Source: DAOUCP01 sp034432155
GTDB lineage: Bacteria; Chloroflexota; Anaerolineae; Epilineales; Epilineaceae
Reading direction: 5' to 3'
Length of the DNA stretch: 10,856 nucleotides
Assembly (NCBI GenBank): GCA_034432155.1
Contig: DAOUCP010000022.1
Coordinates: 1 to 10,856 of the forward strand
Shown here: one piece after another, positions 5,740 to 10,856 of the stretch
How the letters are laid out: every line of letters begins with the position of its first letter
Numbering within the stretch: position 1 is the stretch's first letter
The notes under the pieces: model-generated
Told to the model about the DNA's origin: nothing
The model's input: only the letters and a program-made list of their open reading frames with translations
Databases searched by the model: none
Made by a program: the position numbers and the translations under genes

Positions 5740-6732
5740 ATGCGCGGCAGCCCGGCCGAGTCGGCGGCGCGGTGCCCCGGTGACACGCCGCTGGAGCGGC
5801 CGCAGGGGATGGCGACGAGGATCGTGGCCGTCGTGGGTCCCACGGCGGTTGGCAAAACGGAGGTCGGCATCCGGCTGGCCGAGGATTTCGACGGCGAGAT
5901 TGTGTCCCTCGACTCCCGGCAGATGGTCCGGGGCCTGGAGATCGGCACCGCCAAGCCCACGCCGGAGGAGCGCCGGCGGGTACCGCACCACATTCTGGGC
6001 ATCGTGGCCCCCGACGAGCCAGTGAGCCTAGCCATGGTGCAGCGCGCCGCGCAGCGGGCGATCGGAGGCATCGTCGGCCGGCGGCGATTACCGATCTTGG
6101 TTGGCGGTACTGGCCAGTACGTCTGGGCAGTGTTGGAAGGTTGGACGGTGCCCCCGGTGGCGCCGGATCCAGGGTTGCGGGCCGAGCTGGAACGCCTGGC
6201 CCAGGGCGAGGGCCCCGCAGTCCTGCATGCGCGCTTGGCGGCTGTAGATCCGCGTGCTGCGGCGCGCATCGATCCCCGCAACGTGCGGCGGGTCGTCCGG
6301 GCCCTCGAGGTGTACACCCACACCGGCGTGCCCATTTCGAGCTTGCAGGACCGGCAGGCGCCGCCGTTCGCCGCTTTCATCGTCGGCCTGATCCGGCCGC
6401 GCGCCGAGCTGTATGCGCGGATCGATGCCCGCATCGCGAGCATGCAGGCCGCTGGCCTGGAGCAGGAGGTGCGCGGCCTGCTCGACGCCGGCTACGGATT
6501 TGACCTGCCGGCGATGTCCAGCGTGGGCTACGGCCAGTGGCGCGACTATTTTGCCGGGCGGATCGACGTCGAGGAGGTGATGCGGCGGATTCGCCAGGCC
6601 ACGCGGCGCCTGGTGCGCCAGCAAGCGACGTGGTTTCGTGCCGATGACGGCCGCATCCGCTGGTTCGACCTCTCGACGCAAGGCTACGACGACATCCGGT
6701 CGGCGGTCGCGGGCTGGATCAGCGCGCCCTAA
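5740..6732 (+). CDS. miaA: tRNA dimethylallyltransferase MiaA
   Basis: MiaA adds a dimethylallyl group to N6 of A37 in tRNAs that read U-starting codons. The protein has the P-loop GPTAVGKT (33-40), the DSRQ motif (58-61) with GLEIGTAKP (65-73), HHILGIV (83-89), GGTGQYV (122-128), NVRRVVRALEVY (181-192) and QATRRLVRQQATWFR (286-300), all typical of the family. The first 23 residues are unlike MiaA. ATG 5809 (307 residues, MATRIVAVVGPTA) is therefore a serious alternative, but it has only GGAG 13 nt away. ATG 5740 lies 7 nt after the yraN stop and has GGAGG at 5724-5728 and GAAGGG at 5731-5736. The gene ends convergently against the aldolase, with stop codons overlapping at CTAA (6729-6732). 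Confidence 0.95.
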   Translation: MRGSPAESAARCPGDTPLERPQGMATRIVAVVGPTAVGKTEVGIRLAEDFDGEIVSLDSRQMVRGLEIGTAKPTPEERRRVPHHILGIVAPDEPVSLAMVQRAAQRAIGGIVGRRRLPILVGGTGQYVWAVLEGWTVPPVAPDPGLRAELERLAQGEGPAVLHARLAAVDPRAAARIDPRNVRRVVRALEVYTHTGVPISSLQDRQAPPFAAFIVGLIRPRAELYARIDARIASMQAAGLEQEVRGLLDAGYGFDLPAMSSVGYGQWRDYFAGRIDVEEVMRRIRQATRRLVRQQATWFRADDGRIRWFDLSTQGYDDIRSAVAGWISAP

Positions 6733-6746
6733 GCCGGACTGGCGCG
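6723..6746. terminator. Possible bidirectional hairpin at the miaA/aldolase junction
   Basis: CGCGCC (6723-6728) pairs with GGCGCG (6741-6746) around a 12-nt loop that holds both overlapping stop codons. No T-run follows on either strand. Its position between two convergent genes with no spacer makes a termination role plausible but unproven. Confidence 0.3.
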
Positions 6747-7376
6747 ACCCGCACGCGCGAACTCGGCGATGGCGTCCTCGGAGAGCGGATGGGCGGCCAT
6801 GGCCCGGATCACTGCCAACGGCAACGTCAGGTGGTGGGCACCCGCTGCGAGCGTGGCCACCGCTTCCGCCGGAGTTCTCACGCTCGCCGCCAGAATCTCC
6901 GTCGGCGAGCCAAGGGCATCGATCAGGGAGCGCAGCTCGCCGACGAGCCCTGGTCCGTCGCCCAACAGTCGCGTCGTGCGATTGACATAAGGGATGACAT
7001 AGCCGACGCCTGCTTCGCAGGCCAGGTAGCACTGGGCCGGAGCAAAGACGGCCGTCAGGGCGACGGTGTGCCCCTCGCTGGCCAGTCGGGAGGCTAGTGC
7101 CACATCCTCAAGGCGGCAGGGAATCTTGATGCCGACCCGGCCGGGTCGGAGCTGTACGAACTCCCTTGCCTCGCGCTCCCGTTCGGCGATGGTCGTGCCG
7201 GTGACCTGGACGAAGACGGTCCCGGGCAAGATGTCGCACAGCATGGCGATGACATTGGCTGGCGGGGCCTGCGCCGCGGCCATGAGGGTGGGATTCGTTG
7301 TCGCGCCCCGGACAAAGCCCAAGGCGGCCGCTTCCCGGGCTTCTTCGACGAGCGCGCTGTCCAGGAATAGGGTCAT
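6729..7376 (-). CDS. Fructose-6-phosphate aldolase / small transaldolase-like protein (TalC/FsaA family)
   Basis: Small transaldolases and fructose-6-phosphate aldolases form a Schiff base with a dihydroxyacetone unit through a barrel lysine. This 215-residue protein, the usual size, begins MTLFLDSAL with the conserved Asp 6. It has GATTNPTL (24-31), GIKIP (82-86) with Schiff-base Lys 84, TAVFAPAQ (108-115) and GYVIPYVNR (125-133). Where most members have N-x-T-x-V-F, this one has ALTAVF. Sequence alone does not separate aldolase from transaldolase. ATG 7376 has a good Shine-Dalgarno site (GGAAGG, complement of 7383-7388, 6-nt spacing). The gene is the last of a probable operon, 46 nt after the CYTH-CHAD gene, which may indicate a sugar-phosphate link. 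Confidence 0.88.
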   Translation of the reverse strand: MTLFLDSALVEEAREAAALGFVRGATTNPTLMAAAQAPPANVIAMLCDILPGTVFVQVTGTTIAEREREAREFVQLRPGRVGIKIPCRLEDVALASRLASEGHTVALTAVFAPAQCYLACEAGVGYVIPYVNRTTRLLGDGPGLVGELRSLIDALGSPTEILAASVRTPAEAVATLAAGAHHLTLPLAVIRAMAAHPLSEDAIAEFARAGRASPA

Positions 7377-7422
7377 CGTATGCCTTCCGCTTGCGAACTT
7401 GATGGGCAAGGCCGCCTGGGCT

Positions 7423-9180
7423 TCACAGCCTGGCGACGGCCAGAGCCAGCCGCCGCCGATTCTCGGCGCCCACAAAGGACTGCCAGGCCTCCGGGACGCG
7501 CTGGGCCAGCTCGTCCAGGGTGACCTTCTGGTGTTCAGCGTATGCCTCAAGCGCTGGCGAGGCTAGCCCGGACTCGGCGAGGGCACGCAGCCGTTGACCA
7601 GCCACGAAGGCATCGTGAAGGTCGCCCAAGAGATCCTGCAGCTCCTTGAGCTGCGCCACCAGCTCGGCACCTTCGGCCCCCAGCAGGTGCTGGACCGGTT
7701 CCAGGCTGTAGCGGAGGCGCTTGCAGTCGATGCGCAGCGCATGGAGTGCGGCCAGCGGGGGATTGGCCTGACCAGTGGCAAGGAGCGCGTCGTAGGCGCG
7801 GACCTGCTCGAAGCGGCTCAGGATGGCACTGGGCATGACATGCGCCACCCGTGTGCGGGGCGGGGTTGGGTCGTCCTCGCCCGCCGACCGGACGCCGGCG
7901 CCGGGCGTTCGGCAAAACGCGTGGAACGCCGCCACAAAGTCTCGATAGGCTTTGCTATCCAGCCAGAGCACCAGGGCGCGGTAGGCATCGCGCCGCTCAG
8001 CGCGCCAGTAGGCGGCGATCTCGTCGAGCGCCTCGCGCTCTTCGGGCGGTCTGGTCTTGGCGTACTTGCGCAGCTTGACCAGCGCCACGTCCAGATCGCG
8101 AACCGTCCCCAGCCGCTGTGCCGTCTCGCGCAACGAGCGCTGGAACGGACGGATGGCCTTGGTCCGGAAGTGGCTACCGAACAGGCCCAGGACGGACCGG
8201 GCGCGGCGGGTGGCGACCCGCATGTCGTGCACAAACTCGATGTCCTCGCCTCGCCGGGCGCCGGCCTCGGTCAGGATCATCGCCGCCAGCTGCTTGTGCC
8301 ACATGAGACGACCGGCTTCGGCCATCGACATCTCGGGACCGATCTCGAACTGCGTGCGCGCGCCGTCATACCGGCGAGCCGAAAGGGAGCGCAGCGTCCG
8401 TTCCAGCTTGCTCTCGCGGACCGGCTGCGCCCCCGCCTCCTGGCGAAGCAATTCCACCAAGCGGACAAACGGCCCACGGTCGCTGCCGCGGAGCAACTCC
8501 AACTCGAGTAACCGGAAGGTCAGGAACGGCTCCGGCTCGGCGAGCTCGGCCAGCGACCGAGCAGAAGTCGGCGAGAGAGACGCGCCGGTCGCCCGGGTCT
8601 TCGCGCGGGACCCTGCGCGAGAAGCCAGGTGATCTGGCACGGCATGCGCCACCACGTGATCGAGACACAGCTCGGCAAGCGGCGCTGTCTCGGAGCGGTC
8701 AGCGGGGAGTGGGGTGGCGTGGACGACGTGCACGTCCCGTGCCTGGCGGACTACGAGGTACGGAGAGAGTCGCCCCAGGCTGTCAATCCACGTCACTAGC
8801 GGTTGGCGCAGGGCATCGGGCCAGCGGCGCGGGTCCAGGGGGTCGTCCTCTGCAGACAAGTCGACCTCGATTTCCAGGCGCTGCATGAGGTCGTCCCGAT
8901 AGCCGCTCCGCGGGAGGCTCTTCAAGGTGAGCTGGTTGCGCCCATCCTCGCCACGCACACGAAAGGTGAAGCCGCGGCGCAACAGATCGGAGGCCGGGGT
9001 GTCGAGGTAGACGTCGACGAGGTGGACTTGCCGCTGCCAGGTCAGGGCGAATTCCCCAGCCAATCGCGCGGCCAGTCGCTGCCGCGACGGCCAAGTTGCG
9101 TCATCGTACTCGAGCTTGAGCTCGATCTCTGTGGGCTCTAAGGGCTCCGACGGCTCTGAGGGCGGTGCTTCCAGGCTCAT
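7423..9180 (-). CDS. CYTH-CHAD fusion protein (triphosphate tunnel domain plus polyphosphate-binding helical domain)
   Basis: The 585-residue protein joins two domains. CYTH (about 18-265) is a triphosphate tunnel enzyme that hydrolyses or binds inorganic or organic triphosphates with divalent metal. Its EIELK motif is at 18-22, and the tunnel strands VYLDT (57-61), FTFRVRGE (71-78), QLTLKS (83-88), RLEIEVDL (101-108) and LLELEL (224-229) are present. CHAD (about 285-570) is an all-helical domain rich in conserved His and Arg that binds polyphosphate. HDMRVATRRARS (318-329), LGTVRDLDVA (357-366), ALRIDCKRLRYSLE (481-494) and LLGDLHDA (517-524) show both helical halves. A basic, low-complexity insert lies at about 184-212 inside CYTH. 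ATG 9180 is preceded by GAGGA and overlaps the sixA stop by 4 nt (ATGA), implying coupling. A role in polyphosphate or phosphate storage is inferred. Confidence 0.92.
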   Translation of the reverse strand: MSLEAPPSEPSEPLEPTEIELKLEYDDATWPSRQRLAARLAGEFALTWQRQVHLVDVYLDTPASDLLRRGFTFRVRGEDGRNQLTLKSLPRSGYRDDLMQRLEIEVDLSAEDDPLDPRRWPDALRQPLVTWIDSLGRLSPYLVVRQARDVHVVHATPLPADRSETAPLAELCLDHVVAHAVPDHLASRAGSRAKTRATGASLSPTSARSLAELAEPEPFLTFRLLELELLRGSDRGPFVRLVELLRQEAGAQPVRESKLERTLRSLSARRYDGARTQFEIGPEMSMAEAGRLMWHKQLAAMILTEAGARRGEDIEFVHDMRVATRRARSVLGLFGSHFRTKAIRPFQRSLRETAQRLGTVRDLDVALVKLRKYAKTRPPEEREALDEIAAYWRAERRDAYRALVLWLDSKAYRDFVAAFHAFCRTPGAGVRSAGEDDPTPPRTRVAHVMPSAILSRFEQVRAYDALLATGQANPPLAALHALRIDCKRLRYSLEPVQHLLGAEGAELVAQLKELQDLLGDLHDAFVAGQRLRALAESGLASPALEAYAEHQKVTLDELAQRVPEAWQSFVGAENRRRLALAVARL

Positions 9181-9674
9181 ACTTCCTCGCGCGGTCGCCA
9201 GACGCGAGTCAGACGGGCGGAATCCGATTCGGCGACTGCCGTCCACGTCTCGGCCGGCGACTCGACCAGTGCCCAGGCGGCGGTGGGCAGGGACTCCCAC
9301 TCTCCTGTCAGCCGCTCCAGCACCTCCTCCAGCTCGGGGTTGTGGCCAATGACCATGATTCGCTCCAGCTCCTCGGGCTGACGGGCAAGGACTGCCAGGA
9401 CGCCGTCGGACCCGTCATGGTACAGCTCGTCTTCGACGAGGATTGCCGCATCATCCTCGCCCCACGAGCTCATGACCGCCCGTGCGGTCTCGAGCGCCCG
9501 GCGCGCAGGGGAACTGAGGACGCGATGGCACTCGAGCTGGGCGGCCAGGAGCGCGGCACCGGCGCGTGGCGCATCCCGGCGGCCGCGTTTCGCGAGCGGA
9601 CGATCCACGTCGGCCAGCGTCGGATCCTTCCAGCTCGACTTGCCGTGTCGCATCAGGATGAGCTGCTTGGCCAT
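9177..9674 (-). CDS. SixA-type histidine phosphatase (phosphoglycerate-mutase-like fold)
   Basis: SixA removes phosphate from phosphohistidine, for example on HPt domains of phosphorelays. This 165-residue protein has the short single-domain layout of that group. The catalytic motif RHG is at 9-11 (nucleophile His 10). SSPARRALETA (54-64) supplies the phosphate-binding Arg. Glu 83 lies in EDELY and the second catalytic His 111 in VIGHNP. DRPLAKRG (24-31) is also typical. ATG 9674 starts exactly at the family N-terminus (MAKQLILMRHG), but no Shine-Dalgarno site is visible; an in-frame ATG at 9716 would add 14 residues. It is first in the operon sixA - CYTH-CHAD - aldolase. Its substrate could instead be a small phosphorylated molecule, since this fold is broad. 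Confidence 0.88.
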   Translation of the reverse strand: MAKQLILMRHGKSSWKDPTLADVDRPLAKRGRRDAPRAGAALLAAQLECHRVLSSPARRALETARAVMSSWGEDDAAILVEDELYHDGSDGVLAVLARQPEELERIMVIGHNPELEEVLERLTGEWESLPTAAWALVESPAETWTAVAESDSARLTRVWRPREEV

Positions 9675-9720
9675 GGCCGGGCGCTGCGTGCTTTCTCGGG
9701 GCTCCAGAAGGTTCATGATA

Positions 9721-9736
9721 GCACGCCCCGGCGTGC
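9721..9736. repeat. Short perfect palindrome upstream of the sixA operon (operator candidate)
   Basis: GCACGC (9721-9726), CCCG, then GCGTGC (9731-9736) forms a perfect 6+6 inverted repeat. On the - strand it lies directly upstream of TATCAT (complement of 9714-9719), a 5/6 match to a -10 box for the sixA operon. The location suits a repressor site. GC-rich DNA gives such palindromes often, so support is modest. Confidence 0.35.
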
Positions 9737-9789
9737 GGCACGACGAGGGTTGCCCACCCAGCGGTGGCCCCAAACGGCGACACAGGGGC

Positions 9790-9795
9790 TATACT
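9790..9795 (+). promoter_or_regulatory. Candidate -10 box of the tRNA-Arg promoter
   Basis: TATACT at 9790-9795 lies inside GGCTATACTAG, an 11-mer identical to that around the rplS -10 box. The -35 region is poor: TGGCCC at 9765-9770 with a 19-nt spacer. It would give a leader of about 105 nt before the tRNA. Confidence 0.45.
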
Positions 9796-9906
9796 AGGGC
9801 CCAGCGGTCTCGCGCGTCGCCACCGGCTCCGCGACGGGCCACCGGTCGCGCAAGTGGCGTGGCAGGCCGTGGGCGCATCGCGAAGAGTGCCGGGATCGGT
9901 GCCCAC

Positions 9907-9979
9907 GCCCCCGTAGCTCAGGGGATAGAGCAGCGGACTTCTAATCCGTGGGTCGCAGGTTCGAGTCCTGCCGGGGGTG
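9907..9979 (+). tRNA. tRNA-Arg (anticodon UCU)
   Basis: A full 73-nt cloverleaf can be drawn. The acceptor stem GCCCCCG pairs with CGGGGGT, with a G-U first pair and G73. The D arm is GCTC / GAGC. The anticodon stem GCGGA / TCCGT holds the loop CTTCTAA with anticodon TCT, which reads AGA. The T arm is GCAGG-TTCGAGT-CCTGC. CCA is not encoded. AGA is a rare codon in such GC-rich genomes, and tRNA-Arg genes are frequent targets of integrases; a recombinase fragment follows 124 nt downstream. Confidence 0.95.
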
Positions 9980-10102
9980 CTTGGTTTGACCGGCTTCGCC
10001 GCCCATAGAGCACGTCGGACAGGGCGATGACGGCAGCAGTTGCGGCAGCGACTCGCTCGAATCCGGCCCGCAAAGGACGTCCTGCATCCGCTGGGCGGCA
10101 GG

Positions 10103-10238
10103 TCACTGGGCGTCCGAGAGTGAGTGCAGGTAGACCCCGGTAGTCGTGATCTGGGCGTGCCCCAGGATCCGCTGGATCTGCGGTAGCGGCACGCCATGTG
10201 CTTCCAGAGTGCTGCCGCATGAGTGGCGCAGGTCGTGC
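10103..10238 (-). pseudogene. C-terminal fragment of a tyrosine recombinase (phage/ICE-type integrase)
   Basis: About 44 codons encode the second half of a tyrosine recombinase catalytic domain: HDLRHS with the HxxR Arg, GVPLPQIQRILGH with the third catalytic His, and TTTGVYLHS with the nucleophilic Tyr. It ends at a normal stop (10103-10105). All of the protein before the HDLRH box is missing, because the sequence changes to an IS21-like end exactly there. Integrases of this kind insert elements at tRNA 3' ends. The fragment lies 124 nt from tRNA-Arg, with its 3' end facing the tRNA, and is probably the relic of an element that used it as attB. Nothing recognisable lies between them (9980-10102). 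Confidence 0.8.
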
Positions 10239-10259
10239 TGTGGGTTCCAGGTATTCTGG
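10238..10259 (+). repeat. IS21-like terminal repeat, outer copy
   Basis: This 22-nt unit begins CTGTGGGTTCCAG and matches 10367-10388 at 20 of 22 positions (direct orientation, 129-nt period). It lies at the exact boundary with the recombinase fragment, so it is read as the transposase-binding IS end. Confidence 0.65.
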
Positions 10260-10366
10260 GGGCGCCGGACCGCGTCGTCGGGGAAGCGACCGACAACGCT
10301 GGTGCGTCTCGAAGCGCGACGGTGCGCCACGGCCGGTACCCTGACGCAGGTGCGCTTGGTTACCAT

Positions 10367-10388
10367 CTGTGGGTTCCAGATGTTCTGG
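10367..10388 (+). repeat. IS21-like terminal repeat, inner copy
   Basis: Second copy of the 22-nt unit (20/22 identical to 10238-10259), just beyond the conserved part of istB. Repeated transposase-binding sites of about 20 bp near each end are a hallmark of the IS21 family. Confidence 0.6.
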
Positions 10389-10433
10389 CCGGTCATTTCC
10401 GTAAACTCTGGCCGGTCCGGGTACCATGTCCTG

Positions 10434-10679
10434 GTCGATGTGCCGGGTGCGCCAGGAGGGACCGTCGAGGACGAGCAAGCGTCCCCGTTCGAGGATGCGA
10501 TCGAGGATCGCTGCACTGAGGTCGGGTTCGTGCAGCACTTCCCCCCAGGGGGCAAGTGGCTTGTTGGTGGTGAAGACCATCGGCCGCCGCGCCAGGTGCC
10601 GCTCATGGACGACATGGACGAGCATGTTGGCGACGTCGGGCCCGTAGGTCAGCTAGCCCATCTCTTCGATGACCAGCAC
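10434..10679 (-). pseudogene. istB-like transposition helper ATPase, C-terminal half, broken
   Basis: The - strand encodes VLVIEEMG (Walker B region), then a TAG stop (complement of 10653-10655) where most IstB proteins have an aromatic residue. LTYGPDVANMLVHVVHERH, MVFTTNKPLAPWGEVLHEPD, AAILDRILERGRLL and DGPSWRTRHID follow. These are the sensor-1 (TTNK) and C-terminal parts of IstB, the AAA+ ATPase that helps IstA choose targets. The N-terminal domain and Walker A are missing. With the TAG and the missing P-loop it cannot be functional. The natural stop of istB is not evident; the frame stays open past the IS end. Confidence 0.75.
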
Positions 10680-10855
10680 CGCCGCGGCCGACGGTGGACG
10701 ACCTGCGACAGGAACTCCATGGCAGCTGGCCCAAGGTCCAACCAATGTTGCCGCTGCAGGTAGTGCCGGCCGCGTGTGCCAGACACCGTGGACACGTGCT
10801 GGGCCCGGTGCTCTGGCAGGCGCGACACGGCCCCCGGCTCGGTCAGCCGCCGATG
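10680..10855 (-). pseudogene. istA-like transposase, C-terminal piece, broken and out of frame with istB
   Basis: In the frame starting at 10855, 59 residues are open: RRLTEPGAVSRLPEHRAQH, then YLQRQHWLDLGPAAMEFL and VVHRRPRR. The 'LPEHR...W..LGPAA..FL..L.hRRPRR' pattern is like the part of IS21 IstA transposases beyond the DDE catalytic core. At about 10679 the istB Walker B sequence begins in a different frame. The end of istA and the start of istB have therefore been deleted together. The assignment rests on pattern and on its place upstream of istB, not on catalytic residues. Confidence 0.45.
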
Positions 10856-10856
10856 T

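Larger units (their letters stand above)
10239..10856 (-). mobile_element. Degenerate IS21-family insertion sequence (istB-side end, runs off the window)
   Basis: The element seems to begin with TGTGGGTTCCAG at 10239, directly abutting the recombinase fragment. Two tandem 22-bp copies of the terminal motif, the remains of istB and a piece of istA follow. IS21 elements are known for istA-istB gene order, multiple repeats near each end and 5'-TG...CA-3' termini, all consistent here. The element is defective: the istB frame has a TAG, istA and istB are in different frames, and the istA end and istB ATPase P-loop are absent. The far end and target-site duplication lie outside the window. Confidence 0.65.

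Noticed and set aside
7594..8511. 305-codon + strand frame inside the CYTH-CHAD gene
   Set aside because: It is antisense to a gene with clear CYTH and CHAD motifs. No family pattern, no ribosome binding site and no promoter were seen.
10057..10068. TCGAATCCGGCC, a 10/12 match to the tRNA T-arm at 9961-9972, as a possible attachment-site remnant
   Set aside because: The match is too short and does not cover the tRNA 3' end, and it lies inside the interval before the integrase, where a distal att site is not expected.
9918..10080. Open - strand frames across the tRNA reading like GLEPATHGLEVR and GRTRTCDPRIRSPLLYPLSYGG
   Set aside because: These are the well-known false proteins produced by translating the antisense of a tRNA gene. 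The cloverleaf fully explains the sequence.

Overview
The window is GC-rich bacterial chromosome (about two thirds G+C by eye). It carries a conserved housekeeping cluster on the + strand, a phosphate-themed operon on the - strand, and a tRNA-associated mobile-element scar at the right end. The lineage is inferred, not proven. The Thr/Pro-rich linker of the LytM peptidase, the CYTH-CHAD fusion beside a SixA-type phosphatase, and the high GC fit Chloroflexota (Thermomicrobia-like); an actinobacterium is less likely.

Left part (1-3040). The last 42 codons of a probable von Willebrand A-type protein run in from the left. A good promoter (TCGACA-16-TATAAT) then drives an enlarged peptidase-T-like M20 protein (358-1980). 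It converges on a secreted or membrane-anchored M23/LytM metallopeptidase (3040-2000, - strand). The M23 start codon overlaps the trmD start codon head to head at one CATG.

Centre (3039-6732). trmD (tRNA m1G37 methyltransferase) and rplS (ribosomal protein L19, with its own promoter) are followed by a strong intrinsic terminator at 4577-4606. Then come rnhB (RNase HII), yraN (UPF0102 nuclease-fold protein) and miaA (tRNA dimethylallyltransferase). rnhB and yraN overlap by 4 nt and miaA begins 7 nt after yraN. The rnhB start lies only 20 nt after the terminator, so rnhB-yraN-miaA probably depends on read-through. TrmD and MiaA both modify anticodon-loop purines, L19 is ribosomal, and RNase HII guards the genome.

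Right-centre (9674-6729, - strand). SixA-type histidine phosphatase, CYTH-CHAD protein and a fructose-6-phosphate-aldolase/transaldolase-like enzyme form one probable operon (4-nt overlap, then a 46-nt gap). It ends against miaA with overlapping stop codons. The CYTH-CHAD protein points to triphosphate or polyphosphate chemistry.

Right end (9907-10856). A tRNA-Arg(UCU) gene is followed by the C-terminal catalytic fragment of a tyrosine recombinase, as expected for an integrative element that used the tRNA as its attachment site. The fragment is cut just before its HxxR box by the end of an IS21-like element: two 22-bp tandem terminal repeats, the C-terminal part of istB with an in-frame TAG, and an out-of-frame istA piece. 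The IS has lost the istA/istB junction and the ATPase P-loop and must be dead.

I found no CRISPR array, defence island or clearly new multi-gene system. The most unusual items are the PepT-like protein that lacks the last zinc-ligand histidine, the CATG start-on-start overlap, the terminator-gated rnhB operon and the nested IS21-in-integrase scar.
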